The translations under genes and the position numbers were made by a program. Shown here piece after piece: positions 11,913-24,265 of a DNA stretch of 64,000 nucleotides (its first letter is position 1; the number at the start of each line of letters is the position of its first letter). Location of the stretch: the NCBI GenBank assembly GCA_022836615.1, contig MU405221.1, positions 186,001 to 250,000 on the forward strand, read 5' to 3'. The notes below the pieces were generated by a model that saw nothing but the letters and a program-made list of their open reading frames with translations, was not told where the DNA came from and did no database searches. The DNA comes from Annulohypoxylon bovei var. microspora. Taxonomy: Eukaryota > Ascomycota > Sordariomycetes > Xylariales > Hypoxylaceae.

Positions 11913-14900
11913 ACTTCATAATTCATCTCGCAGAACTAGTCGCATGTCGGAATTGGCATTACGGTTATCCGCCAAGGTTAGTCAACTCGCAGACTGTCCT
12001 TAGCCTTCCCACCGCAGTAGTTGGTGTCAAGTTCTGTTACAATAGCTCGACACCGAAGATAGACTCGACCTTAATGCTTACCTACCTAGGTAGGCTTTCA
12101 CTACTATCAAATATATTGGGTGTGCTTTAGCATATTAGATGCCGCCGTGCTGACAGTCAACCCCCTCTTTCAACTACAGAGAATAGATATAATATGGACT
12201 ATACGGGTTTATCATTAGTCCGTGTCTGGGCCTCAAGCTACATTGAAGCAGCTATACGTCAACGCTCCCAAACATGCGTTGTCCTGAAGTTTACCCCACA
12301 GCCATCGACAAATAGTCACTGGCTAATTGGCGGATTCTCAAGTCCATTCCTTCGATGACATGCATCTTAGCAAACACTTTTCGGGGCTTTTGCCTTCGTC
12401 GGCTTGACACCTCACTAACTGCAACGGTAGACGAAGTATATCACTAGTTTGGCAGAAAGAGATCTCACCAGTCACTATTTCTATGCTATCCGGCCGCTTT
12501 TACCGCCCCAGGGAACGTACAGAATCTAGTCGCACAACATATGCATTGTGGCCTGTCTTCCATGGATCTGCTTGCAAAGAATCAAGCGGGCAACTGGAAC
12601 GAACTCGATAATGAGTGCTGCGAGAGGACGGGTAATTTCCCCGTGGGATATTACCTACCGCACAGCCGGCATCCTATATTAGATCTATGTATGTGAGCTA
12701 GCTGTTATCCAAACACAACGCACGTACCAACGATATAAATGACATATTGCAAACACTGTCGCGGCGTCTCTCCCCATGCCTCTAGCCAGTATCCTCGAGA
12801 CTTGACCAGAAATCACCCACTATGTGAAGCTGACACTTGATGATTGGACAAGAGGCATACTACAGGGGTTACCAGAAGTCTCAGCATTATCCACTATTCC
12901 CATTTGTACGGATGGCCAACCACAATCGGGACAAATTCCGACTTGCATAACAGGTGTGAATTAACAATAGGATTGGCTTTGGGGTTCCCCTTGAATCGTG
13001 GGGACGCGACCAATTGCATACGAAGTCTATTACCATTGGATGACAGCGAGAACTTTGACGTCCTTCTTGCGGGGGAACCGGACTGCACTTCTAAATTGGA
13101 CGAGCCTGTTACGAAGATTATCACCACTTGACTTTGAGCTGTCAATCATACTATTCTGTCAGTCCCGAGTTGGGAAGATGACCCGTATTGCCGACTTCAC
13201 AGTCTTATGGAACGGGACTCGTGGATATAGACACCGTGTTTGCACGAGGCATATTCTTCTAGAAACGCCTATTCTTCATAGAGTTGATAGAACCTTTCAT
13301 GATGAATTTGCTCTAGCTAATCTTCCTTCCCTATACGAGACTTTGTGATTTATCTTATGAACTTAAAAGCCGTGGTAACCGATACTATAGACGCCATTAA
13401 GCTCTCTTATAGTGCGAATACTTCGGGAGAGCTATGATGTTAAATAGTTTTTACCAAAGCGTTTTTACTATACCCCCCCTTTTCTCTTCCCCTTTTTATT
13501 TAGGTAATTAGGTAATAATGTACTTAGCACCTTAACGGCTATGGCACAATAATACGCTATCGGCGAATATGTCTAATCCTAGGGATTCGGCATCATGTAT
13601 TAGATCAAAAGGTTACCTTGGTAAGTTTAGCCTAGTAGAAATATAAAAGAAAAGTTGGGAGCTAATGCTATAGCTTCAAGTATAAGTTAGAAAATATATT
13701 GATCTACGAGATGACTCAATAATAGAACCAGACCAGCTCCAAGCTATATCGCAATTAGGTATCTTTCTAGGTAAACACGTATGTACTTAGCAGTCTTAGT
13801 TTGAGCGATAGAAGTATACATGTAAGCAATAGAAGCTGCATAGTTAAACTATCATGTATCCCGCGCGGGTCCCGTGGGGTATTATACACGTATATGTCTG
13901 GTATTAGCAACAAAGCAACAGCATGCCTAAGTGCATAGACACATAGATACATTCATAATATTTTGAACAAGTAGGTACATTATGTATGTAACTTACATAC
14001 ATGTATTTATTTGCGTTAGAACTGTGATACGTAAACATGAATCTGATGCCGAGGTCTATCATTTTTAAGACGAGGGGTCATAGATAGGCAGATACCTAGC
14101 TAAGTGTAATAAAATAATTATAAAGTATTGCAATAATTGTAATTATACAACGTTGAGATGTAAATAGAAATGTCAAAGAAGCAATTTATCAATGGCTTAG
14201 AAGCAAGGTATTCTATTGATGTGAAGTGAAGTGATGCATGTAGGATACATAGGTGTCTGTGTACATTTCCAGGTACGTAGGTACATGATATCATTGAACT
14301 AACATCGGGAGCATCTAATGCAGAGTTGAATTTCATTAGTCTATTCGTAGGTACATACCCACCTAGGTAGGTAGGTACATATATGTAGCTTTGGTTGGTC
14401 TATACCTGGTATTAATCGCGGAAGGGTCCGATTATCTGCATCGAGGCTTAATCATGAGACTTGGGATTAATAGGTATCATTAAGGCAACTTCAAATTCCT
14501 AGTTGACTCATTCCTTTAAAATATTTCCCACCGTCACAAATAATATACCTAGAAGTGTACTTAGGTAGGTATGTGATAGTTTACATAAGACAATGAACCC
14601 CTCTTTCTATCCAAGCTTCCTAATGGACGCTTCTTTTTATGGCTCCAATAAGTTTTATTACTTGGCTTCATTCGTTGAACTTATAATCGTCACTAGGATT
14701 AAATTACGTCATCCTCTGGTATAATCAATTTAAATACCGTAACTAACTGCATGGGCAGTTGTTAAGATTAGGTAAGGACGGTGTCGAGAGAGGCATTATA
14801 GCTACCAAGGTAAGAAGTATGCATGGTATGTCTTGTACCATACCTTCCCTACACTGGTTTGATAGATGAATAGCACCTGGCACGGTACTTAAAGTTGTTG

Positions 14901-16244
14901 CATTAGTACTAGCTCTGGATAGTACTACCGAAGCAAGAACGTGCTTGCCGCACCCGACCTTATCCCAAATCGTCAACCACGAGTTACCTTAGCCACCTTA
15001 GTGACCTGCACCTCTTTCTTGCAACTGCAATTGCAATCCCAATCCCACTCTTTCTCGACTTGGCCCTTTCAGTTCTTAACGTACCTTTTCCTCTCTTGTT
15101 TCAACCCAGAGTCAACTTTTCAACCTTTTCCCAACCAACCACCATCCTCTTTCTCCCAACTTCACTTTACTTCACTTTACTTCACTTCCATCAACCTCCC
15201 TCCCCTCCTCTCGTCTTCGTCCTCACACGCCCCAACTTAACTCAACCCTTCTCTCTACGTCTCTCAACACATCAAACCTCCTTTGCTCCTCTTTGTTCTA
15301 TCAGGAACAACTTATTTCACGAATAAGACACCGCCTACTGGTACTCATAATACCCTCCTACAATTGGACCTTACCATATTAGGGCCCATTTCATCACCGC
15401 TTATCTAACCCTGGTCAAACGGCACACACCCTTACCTTACCACTAACTAGACCACTTTGGCCACCCCGTCGAGACCCAGCCGCCTAGTGACCACGGTCAA
15501 TCGTCCTTGTCTCCATCTAAAAATTCCCCGTTCTCGCGTGGATTAAGTTACTAAGACCCTAGGTGAGGGACAAGCGAGAAGAAAAAAAAATAAAAAAGAG
15601 GGATAAAAAAATACAGAAAATTTCCACCCCGCAGGACCAAATCCAGTGCCGGTGAAAGAGCACAGGAACTTCTTTCAAGATATCCTGCGCAGCACAGACT
15701 CTGCAGCAAAAGGTCAGTCAATATGCGGTGCCCCGCCTATTCAAGCCCCCGTTTCGCATAATAACCTTCCATTTCTTCCTAATGTTTCTGCATTTGGCTG
15801 TATTCCTATTTCTATTTTCTACAACCACATGCCGAAATCGTGCAGATGCAACAGCCTCTGACAAGATAAGATCTGTTTGTTTATCTCGTTTCAACCATTT
15901 CTTGGCTTTCTTCCCTCATATCAGCCTCACATTCTTCCTCTACATGACCATTCGCGGATTACTTCCCCGCAGCAGCACCTGCTTATCAGAACTAACTGCG
16001 TGCAGCCTGTCTTTTTACGCCAGATCCGGAGCTTATAGCAACCCACTCCCGTACCACTTTTCTACGCACACCCGCCCCCATCCAGCGTCAGCCAACAGGA
16101 TCTCCTGCGCGCATAACTTACTCTAGTTCGATAAACTTTGGTGATATCACCGAGTCAGACCTAGCTGACATAGCAATACCTACCGCGACCCCGCCCTAAC
16201 AATCTCGCATTACGCATCTACCAAACGCGACGGTCACCAACAAC
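11913..16244. other. Gene-poor region upstream of the KH-domain gene
   Basis: About 4.3 kb without a supportable gene. From 12083 to 14400 it is AT-rich with repeated TAGGTA/TACATA words, including TACCTAGGTA at 12083-12092 and a CACCTAGGTAGGTAGG run near 14361. From about 14990 to 16240 the + strand turns strongly pyrimidine-rich (for example ACTTCACTTTACTTCACTTT repeats near 15160-15185) with an A-rich patch at 15578-15620. This is the likely promoter and long 5' leader of the KH gene, possibly with leader introns. Frames inside it look like low-complexity by-products. Confidence 0.5.
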
Positions 16245-17503
16245 ATGTCTGTCCCCCAAGACTCCCTCTCTCCTAACGGCAACGACCTACTGCCTTCAAT
16301 GGACCAGTTGAAGCTCGACGACAATGAGCCTCGTCTGGGACCCGATGGCGAACCCGCGCCAAAGACGGATGAGGAATATGCTGTAGCTCAATTAACTCTT
16401 CGCGCTATTGTCTCTTCTAAAGAAGCCGGTGTCATCATTGGTAAAGGAGGTAAGAATGTCGCCGATTTGCGAGACGAGACCGGAGTCAAGGCTGGTGTGA
16501 GCAAGGTTGTGCAAGGTGTGCATGATCGCGTCTTGACTATTTCCGGCGGCTGTGAAGCCATCTCTAGGGCTTATGCGATTGTTGCCCGCGCACTATTGGA
16601 AGGCGCTCCTGCGATGGGCATGGGTGGTGTTATCCAGAGTAGTGGCACCCATCGTGAGTCTCACCATCGCCGCATTGACTTTCCCAACCCCCAATCTAAT
16701 CAGCGTGTTCGCTACGTAGAAATCAAGCTACTCATCTCGCACAACCAGATGGGTACCATCATCGGTAGACAAGGTATGAAGATCAAGACTATCCAAGACA
16801 GCTCAGGCGTGCGCATGGTTGCGCAGAAAGAGATGCTCCCACAATCGACCGAGCGAATTGTCGAGGTACAGGGAGCGCCAGATGGCATCCAGCGAGCCGT
16901 TTGGGAAATTTGCAAGTGTCTGGTTGACGACTGGCAGCGTGGCACTGGCACAGTCCTCTACAATCCCGTCGTTCGAACTGCGCCTGGTGGAGCGGGGTCT
17001 CTTGGTGGTGGCCCCCCTGGCTCTGGCGGGGTAGCTTACGGCTCGTCCGGTAGAGACAATTATGGTAGCACTCGTGTGATGCGAACTGGAAATGGCGCCG
17101 ACTTCAGCAATGGGGGTGTACGTCCGTACAATCGCCGATCCGATTCTGATGCGGCTACTCGTGGACCACCTACGCACGACGAGAATGGCGAGGAGATCCA
17201 GACGCAGAACATCAGCATTCCCGCGGACATGGTTGGTTGCATCATCGGACGTGCTGGAAGCAAGATTAGCGAGATTCGCAAGACCTCTGGCGCCCGCATT
17301 TCTATTGCCAAGGTAAGATTAACCTAAACGGTCATTGCGACTTAGCGACTAATAATGTTTCATAGGCGCCGCATGATGAAACTGGTGAACGTATGTTTAC
17401 CATTATGGGAACTTCGAAGGCGAATGAATCGGCTCTTTTCCTCCTCTACGAGAACCTCGAGGCGGAGAAAATGCGCCGCAGCCAGGCGCAGTCGCCCGAG
17501 TAA
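16245..17503 (+). CDS. Three-KH-domain RNA-binding protein (PCBP/Hek2-Pbp2 type)
   Basis: Model: join(16245..17312,17366..17503), 401 aa. Three KH domains are visible, each with the RNA-gripping GxxG loop: GKGG at 66-69, GRQG at 174-177 and GRAG at 335-338. A Gly/Ser-rich linker (about 245-310) separates KH2 and KH3. The 53-nt intron sits inside KH3, after SIAK and before APHDETGERMF, and the joined frame restores a full KH fold. This layout matches poly(rC)-binding proteins and yeast Pbp2/Hek2, which regulate mRNA localisation, stability and telomere or silencing functions. Which function applies here is not visible. The start is the first ATG after the pyrimidine-rich leader. Confidence 0.92.
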
Positions 17504-19018
17504 TTCGCAACCGTCCTTCCGCAAATTACATAGCCATCATGGAGAGGCTAGGAATTCATACATCTACCCGGAGTATTGCTAGTGTTGGGTCTGATACGAC
17601 GACGTACCCTGCGTTTAAGGGGACACTTCAGATTTGACTTGCCGCAAGGCTGACCTCCCTTGGTTTGGGCGGTTCCTACGATATGATATGACGACGATGA
17701 TTTTCTCCTTATTCAGAGGCAACCTTCATTATTGCCTCGTTACCATTTTTCCCCTTTCCTTAATATTTCCTCGACGAAACCAACATCTTATGGACACGTG
17801 GGTCCTTACATATGATGTATGGCAGACTCCCGACAGTCACTTGACACCTCGACTTCGATACCTACCAAAGTGGGTGGTGCTGCTCGAGACCTTTCAGAGC
17901 TCTTATTCACTTGACACATCCGCCCCCATGCGTCAGCATCCCTGTTGTATCGACTTCCTCCCCAACATACAACATAACATACGGCCTAATCTCGTGCTTC
18001 TAACACAAACTTCGACCATAATCACACCCCTCTCCATTTCTTACGCAACGCCGACCTTCTTCTTGTCACATCGCAAAGATTACTCCCTCCTTTAACCCTT
18101 AACCCACGACCGAAAAGAACTGGCGGCCCTATCTCAATTTCCCCAACACCAGAACAACAAAGAAACCTTGGACGCTGCACCTCGACCATGTATGATCACC
18201 AGCACATTTCCATCTTCTCTTGATGCTACGCACCGACTCTTAGGTCTTAAGAGGACGGCACCTATAATAGTAGGCATGAGAAGCAGCAACACCGCTATTA
18301 ACTCTCGGTGACCTAGAATGTGGAGTACGTCAATGATGGAGGTTAGCTTTAGGGATGAGTTGTTTTTGAGGTTGAGAAAGGGGCATCAGATTTGCATTGC
18401 GCTTTAGTCATTAATCATTCCTTGAACTTCGCTATCGAGGAATGGATGCGATCTTCTGAAGATGTCTAGATAAGGCGTATCTAGCAACGGACAGAAGAAA
18501 CTTGACAAAAAACATGCATGACCACCATCGTACTTGTGCTTAAACATTTTGACATAACTATGAGATTGTGAATAGTTACATGTAACTAAGTGATTCTGTA
18601 AATAGTATGTACCTAGGTATTTATATACTGTATGTACCTACATATGTACATATATACATACATACTTCGTAGCTCTAACTTTATCTGAGAGTGTAACTTG
18701 CGGGGCGGGACTCACCGCCTAACTAATTAGGTTGTAGCTCGTAAATGGTCAAGTGGCTTCTTCTCATGTTATAATTCTGCCACTCGGTTCATATTTACGA
18801 GATAAAAGTGGTAAGTGGCCAATCTGTCATCAGTTATTGAGTTGTAAGCTCGTTACTGTCTTTCTTTTGAGCTTAGAAGCCCGTATATTTCTTCAGCATC
18901 ATGGACCTTTCATAGATTGAATACTTGTCCACTTACATATCTACATAGGTAGCTAACTCACTTCATTCTTCTCTCGTTCTTCTCTCATTCTGTGCAACTT
19001 TGCGAACACATACATATC
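17504..19018. other. Spacer between the KH gene and the HUT1-like gene
   Basis: It contains the 3' UTR of the KH gene and a pyrimidine-rich part up to about 18200. A TA-rich microsatellite lies at about 18600-18665, with TACCTAGGTA at 18610-18619 and several TACATA units. No gene was recognised; a 153-aa frame at 17634-18095 has no protein-like composition. Confidence 0.5.
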
Positions 19019-20461
19019 ATGGCGCGTATCAAGCAGTCCAAACCTGTCGAGCGCCAACCATCGTCCGAATACGTCACGCGCCAGACATCGACACCTAAGA
19101 AACGAGATAGCACCACGCCCCAATCTAATGGAATCGCTAGCAAAACAGCGCCAGCGCCGGTGCTGACGAAGAAGGATGCCGGCGTAGCGCAATTGGTAGT
19201 TGCCGTCGCTGGCATCTACGGGTCCTTGTACGTATAAATCGCAACGTCGCAGCGTCGCAACATCTATACAAGAATGAGTTTGCAGACTGACATAGGAATT
19301 GACTCGTAGTCTTACCTGGGCATACCTGCAGGAGAAGCTCACGACCACGCCCCACGGCCCGCCCGGGACCACCGAGGTCTTCAAGTATCCCGTCTTCCTC
19401 AACACGATCCAGTCGCTATTCGCCGCGACGACGGGCGCGCTATACCTGTACGCCAGCACGCCGGCGGGCCACTCCATCCCACCCGTGATACCGTCGCGCG
19501 CCATCCTATCGCCGCTGCTCCTCGTCGCGCTGACCAGCTCGCTCGCCAGCCCCTTCGGCTACGCGAGCCTCGCCCACATCGACTACATCACCTTCCTGCT
19601 AGCCAAGAGCTGCAAGCTGCTGCCCGTCATGCTGCTGCACGTCACCGTCTTCCGCAAGCGGTACCCCCTGTACAAGTACCTCGTCGTGGCCGCCGTGACG
19701 GCTGGCGTCGCGGTATTCACCCTGCACTCGGGCAAGGCGCGCAAGAGCAGCGCCGGCGCCGGCGGCAACAGCGCCTGGGGGCTGCTGCTGCTGGGCGTGA
19801 ACCTCCTGTTCGACGGCCTGACGAACAGCACCCAGGACTACATCTTCGGCGCCTTCCAGCCGTACTCGGGCCCCCAGATGATGTGCGCGAACAACCTCAT
19901 GAGCACGGCCGTCACGGCCGCGTACCTGGTCCTGAGCCCCTGGCTCGTGCATACCGGCGTGGGCGAGTGGCTCGGCATGGACGTCGCGGGCGGCGCCGGC
20001 GAGCTCGAGGCCGCGCTCGGGTTCATGGGCAGGCACCCGGGCGTCTGGGCCGACGTGCTGGGCTTCGCGGCGTGTGGTGCCGTCGGCCAGGTTTTCATCT
20101 GTGAGTTTTCTTTTTCCCCTTACCCTCCTTTCCCCTATCCTACGCCCAAAGGCAGAAAGGGGAAAGGATACGACTAAATAAATAAAAAACATGACAAAAA
20201 CTAATCGCGAGAAAAATAGTCTACACCCTATCGACCTTCTCGTCGGTGCTCCTGGTGACGGTGACGGTGACGCGCAAGATGTTCACCATGATCCTCTCGG
20301 TCGTCGCCTTCGGCCACCGCCTCACCCGCATGCAGGTCCTCGGCGTCGGCCTCGTGTTCGGCGGCATCGGCGTCGAGGCCGCCATCGCGCGCCAGGAGAA
20401 GCTGGCTAAGGAGGCGGCAAAGAAGAGGGCCGTCGAGGAGAAGGGCGGGAAGGCGCAGTGA
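19019..20461 (+). CDS. HUT1: UDP-galactose/nucleotide-sugar transporter, HUT1 (SLC35B1) family
   Basis: Model: join(19019..19227,19310..20100,20220..20461), 413 aa, in frame across both introns. A hydrophilic N-terminus (about 50 aa) is followed by GIYGSFLTWAYLQEKL, the family's first-helix signature, then several hydrophobic helices, STPAGHS, SCKLLPVMLLHV and LLFDGLTNSTQDYIF, which are typical of HUT1. The C-terminus is short, charged and Lys-rich. HUT1 proteins sit in the ER membrane and move UDP-sugars or adenine nucleotides for lumenal glycosylation and folding. Exons 2 and 3 are far richer in GC, especially at third codon positions, than exon 1 and the neighbouring genes; the protein nevertheless looks fully ordinary, so this is not good evidence of transfer. 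Confidence 0.9.
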
Positions 20462-21760
20462 TGAATGTTAATACTGCTGCTTTGCTTGCCTCTACCCGCC
20501 CTTTTTTTGTCTGTAGGTAATCTTGTGTCTGGGTTATTTTTGTCTTGGTAGCGCTGGTTGGTTCCAATGAGTTGGGTTGGAGGAGGCGAGGCCTTGTGTG
20601 TATATAGGATGGGGTTGGCAGGGCTGGATGCTGATGTGTATGTATATACGGCCTGTAGGGTCTACCGACCTAGACGAGTGTATAAGAGCTAGACTACTCG
20701 GGAAAGAAAAGAAAGAAGAAAGAACTAGGCCACGAAAGCTTGTCAGGTGGCAAAGACCACAGATAGAGATTAGACCAATGAGATGGCTCTAACATTTCCC
20801 TGGCGAATTTACTGAGTTTCAATAACTATATGAAGGGTGTTTTAGTGAGCGAGTGTCTACAGTGAATCTCAAGAGGTCAAATTCTACGAGGTAAACCACT
20901 TAGATTCCCCACCAAGATCATAGGAGAGATGAGGGATGCGGGAGAATAGCGTTGAAGTGAAGCGGTGGGATTATAAGCAATTTAGTTTTACAGCGAACGC
21001 ACACAGCAGACGTACATCAGAAACCAGCAAGAAGTTTGTAAATGGGGCACGCAGAGTCGCATGCCGTTCCTTATTGGTGGCACATTGTGGATTATATTTA
21101 CAGGCAAAGGGTCTCCCTTATGGTTCCCTAATTCGCGGAATTACTCCTTCCTTTTCCTAACTCCCTAAAACGCCTTTGCTTGCTTATTGTACGTGCTCAC
21201 ATCTGCTCGTGCAAGCTTGCGGCGATTTCAAAATCCGGGTCATCGTGACGTATGAATATGTATTGCGTTGGACGCATAGGATGGGGTGTATGGCTTTGGC
21301 GATGTTCGTCCCTTACGTAGGCTGGCGGTCGAGTAGCAGAAGCACACAAGACTCATCTCAGCGACAGGCACTATATGCTTCGTGTCCAGTTATGTGAATC
21401 CGTCCTTTTTATTCCTGTATTCCTGGTATACTCCCCCTCAACTTTTCTTGCTCCTTGATATTATCCACTTGGCCCCTTTGGCTAACGCAAAATCAACCAT
21501 GTAAACTCTCCAACCCTCATGGAAGGCCTTGCCACTGTGACGCCCGGGTATTATTCCATTCCAGTGCTGCCATAATCTGCTCCGAGCAGAACGGCTAACA
21601 AGTCGGGAAAGGAAAGAAAAACAAAGAAAATAATAGTGCGCAATCGGGTAAACAAATGAAACAAGTTGAGCTACCCCGTTCAAGACTTGGGGTTGAATGT
21701 GTTAATCTCGTCTCGTTCTTCGCGTATCACATAACTGATCAATGATCAATGTACGAATGG
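20462..21760. other. Convergent spacer
   Basis: It lies between the 3' ends of the HUT1-like gene (+) and the Msg5-like gene (-). Both UTRs are expected here. No repeat, RNA gene or coding region was recognised. Confidence 0.5.
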
Positions 21761-24265
21761 TTATAAAACATCGTCAATCGACCGAACAATAGGAGTCTCG
21801 CCCTTAGTCGGGGGACTTCTAGGATCGGCCACTTGCGTAGGTCTTCCGAATGGGAATAGAGGATCTCGAGGGAACATGGTCTGTCGAGGAGAGAAGAGTC
21901 CTTCACTAGGCGTAGGGGGCACCTCGACAAACTTCATGCCGGATAACTCAGAGTAAGAATCGTGCAAGGGATTGTTTGTCATAGTCTCAGCCCTTGGCGA
22001 CATCAGGGCATCATCGTCATCTGGCAAGGCGGGTGCGATTGTTAACTCTCTTCGACTGCTGGGTCGCTCATGGTGCGACTCGGAAAACCCAAAATTCAGG
22101 CTAGAGAATCCCAAGCTCTGAGGTCCATCACCGAAACGACTAGCTCCGAATCCCGGCGAAGGGGGAGGCTTAAAGAAAGCGGGCGATGGAGGCGGCTTGA
22201 AGAATGATGGCGAAGGAGGAGGTAGTGACAGTCCTTGACTCGCTTGCACTGATGGTTGTGGTTCAAAGAATCTAGGCGGCTCCAGAGAACTGCCAAAATT
22301 GAATCGTCCATGTTTTCCCGGATCCTTCTCATCTTCCTTTTCAGACCAAGAGAAACTCGACGGAGCAGACGATGGTCCAGGAGATATCGATTCTAGGTTG
22401 GGGGTGGATTTTCCACGGGAATGGTTTGGGATACGCTCATTGTTGGAGCTGTTATCCGTTCCCTCTTTCTCGTTTGGCAATGGTGCGGTCATTGGTTCTT
22501 TAGGTTGCATATCAATAGCATTCGCGGAAAGGGTCAGCCGGTGTTTTGTGGGGCTCCTACCACTTCGTGGTCCGGCGGCGGATCGAGGAGGTAACTTCTT
22601 GGATACCTGCTTCTGGAAGTCCTGTAAACAGTACATCAATCGCATATTCGGACTAATCCATCTGCTTTTCGACTGCGCGGCGTAATAAGCGTCGTTAACA
22701 GTCAGACCAGGGTTCTGGTAGAGGCCATAAGCAATGATCAGACTAGCCGAGCGACTCGCGCCCTGTTGACAATGGACGAGAACCTTCTTTCCATCCTTCG
22801 TACGTTTCTCGATGGTATCGCAAAGCATCATCAAATCCGATGCAATATCCGTGTTGTGATCCCACGGTATGTGAATATACTCGGGTTCGGAGAAGGGATT
22901 TGCTTTGGGAGTTGTCGGCGTCTCCACCATATTCTGGTCCGAGGGAGGGAATTCAAAAGCTGTCGCAAAGCTGTCATTTGTCATAGCAGTGTCCGGAATG
23001 GGTGACTCTGTTTGGACTGCCTTGATATCCACTGGATTTATCTTCTTTCCTGCAGCCTGGAAAGGGTTGTGTACTTCACGGGCGACGTTAATAACCACGT
23101 CAAACTTTGAGGCCTCATCTGCGGTAGGCTCTAAGTACAAGTAAACGTTATCTTCATATATAGCAATAGGGCCATCGGGATAACCTGGCGACTTCTGATC
23201 CTCGTTATTCTCGGGTTCAATGAAAGGTTCGAAGTCCATCGCAGCGCGATTGGCAAGCTGAGTTTTGATAGGAGAATCCTCTTCGAGAATAGTAGTGTCA
23301 TAGCCTGGGCCGCAGCTTCCTAGCTTTGTTGGTCGTAATACTTCGGACAAACCTGAAGTTCCGCGCTCAAATACCGGAGGGAATGTCATGCCACCAGATG
23401 GGCCGAAGGTTGCCGACTTCAATCCATTTAATCCAGAAAGCATATGAGGAGATGATGTCGAATGCTTCAGAGATCGTCGCTGGAGAATCGGGGGGAGGAT
23501 GGGTGAGCTAGGAACCTCTAAGGTAGTGGGCCTAGTGTTGAGGCCGGTAGAGTCGGTCTTGAGACTGAGCTGACTGGGTTTACGCTTCATCGCTATAATT
23601 TTTGGCTTGATAAAATCTGGCGAGGAAGGTTCGGAGACCAGCTTAGAAGATAGTGTGCTGGCGAAGGGTGGCTGTATCGACAAACCCTTCATGTTTCTGC
23701 GTCGGGGAGAAGGAGACGTCATAGGTCTCTCCCGATTACTGGAATCGCTAACCGTGAGGCTATCCATAGTTGACGGTAGACCACCAAAATTGGTAGCCGG
23801 AAAAGAACTTAAAGGTATTAAATTGACGGGTGAATCTGGTGAAGAAGAAGGTGATGGGTCAGAAAGAGAAGAAGTGTCCGTGGTTAAAGTTGTTGTGGGA
23901 GAAGAATCTGCAGACTCGGAATTTTGGGTTGATGTACTGTCGTGGTGACGGTGCGCAGGGTCGTTTGGCAAAGGTCGTAGGGTGTGTTGTGGTAGCCCCC
24001 CAGTGAGTTGACTAGTGAATTGACCAGTGCCAGACAGTTGCCCAGGTGCGCACGATGACTCCATCTCCATTAACTTAGGGTCTACCATTGTCACCAATCC
24101 CCTTTCATCAATATTATTGTCCGTCTCTGGATCGAAAATGGACATAAATGAGGGTATTTGGTCCTCATATAATCGTCTAGCGGTGGCGGACGGCATGTTT
24201 GATGATTCCCCGAACCGATTCTTACAATTCCTACTCTTCTTCCTACTCTTTACCACACCGTTCAC
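21761..24265 (-). CDS. Dual-specificity MAP-kinase phosphatase, Msg5-like
   Basis: Single exon, 834 aa from the most upstream ATG; a second ATG at 24196 (MPSATARRLYEDQIP) gives 811 aa and may be the real start because the first 23 residues are a basic, unremarkable stretch. The phosphatase domain spans about 364-558. The active-site loop HCQQGASRS holds the nucleophile C499 and fits HCxxGxxR(S/T). The probable general acid is the Asp in HIPWDHN near 469. About 60 extra residues lie between the VVINVA and HIPWD blocks of the fold. The N-terminus is a long Ser/Pro region and the C-terminus has three PPPSPxF-type repeats. Msg5-type enzymes remove phosphate from MAP kinases of the cell-wall and pheromone pathways; that substrate is inferred. 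Confidence 0.87.
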   Translation of the reverse strand: MNGVVKSRKKSRNCKNRFGESSNMPSATARRLYEDQIPSFMSIFDPETDNNIDERGLVTMVDPKLMEMESSCAPGQLSGTGQFTSQLTGGLPQHTLRPLPNDPAHRHHDSTSTQNSESADSSPTTTLTTDTSSLSDPSPSSSPDSPVNLIPLSSFPATNFGGLPSTMDSLTVSDSSNRERPMTSPSPRRRNMKGLSIQPPFASTLSSKLVSEPSSPDFIKPKIIAMKRKPSQLSLKTDSTGLNTRPTTLEVPSSPILPPILQRRSLKHSTSSPHMLSGLNGLKSATFGPSGGMTFPPVFERGTSGLSEVLRPTKLGSCGPGYDTTILEEDSPIKTQLANRAAMDFEPFIEPENNEDQKSPGYPDGPIAIYEDNVYLYLEPTADEASKFDVVINVAREVHNPFQAAGKKINPVDIKAVQTESPIPDTAMTNDSFATAFEFPPSDQNMVETPTTPKANPFSEPEYIHIPWDHNTDIASDLMMLCDTIEKRTKDGKKVLVHCQQGASRSASLIIAYGLYQNPGLTVNDAYYAAQSKSRWISPNMRLMYCLQDFQKQVSKKLPPRSAAGPRSGRSPTKHRLTLSANAIDMQPKEPMTAPLPNEKEGTDNSSNNERIPNHSRGKSTPNLESISPGPSSAPSSFSWSEKEDEKDPGKHGRFNFGSSLEPPRFFEPQPSVQASQGLSLPPPSPSFFKPPPSPAFFKPPPSPGFGASRFGDGPQSLGFSSLNFGFSESHHERPSSRRELTIAPALPDDDDALMSPRAETMTNNPLHDSYSELSGMKFVEVPPTPSEGLFSPRQTMFPRDPLFPFGRPTQVADPRSPPTKGETPIVRSIDDVL

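Noticed and set aside
12844..13348. Two overlapping + strand frames of 95 and 116 aa
   Set aside because: They lie in an AT-rich spacer, overlap in different frames and have no recognisable motif or splice-supported extension.
17634..18095. 153-aa + strand frame after the KH gene
   Set aside because: Sequence is a pyrimidine-rich 3' flank; composition is not protein-like and no start context or homologous pattern was seen.
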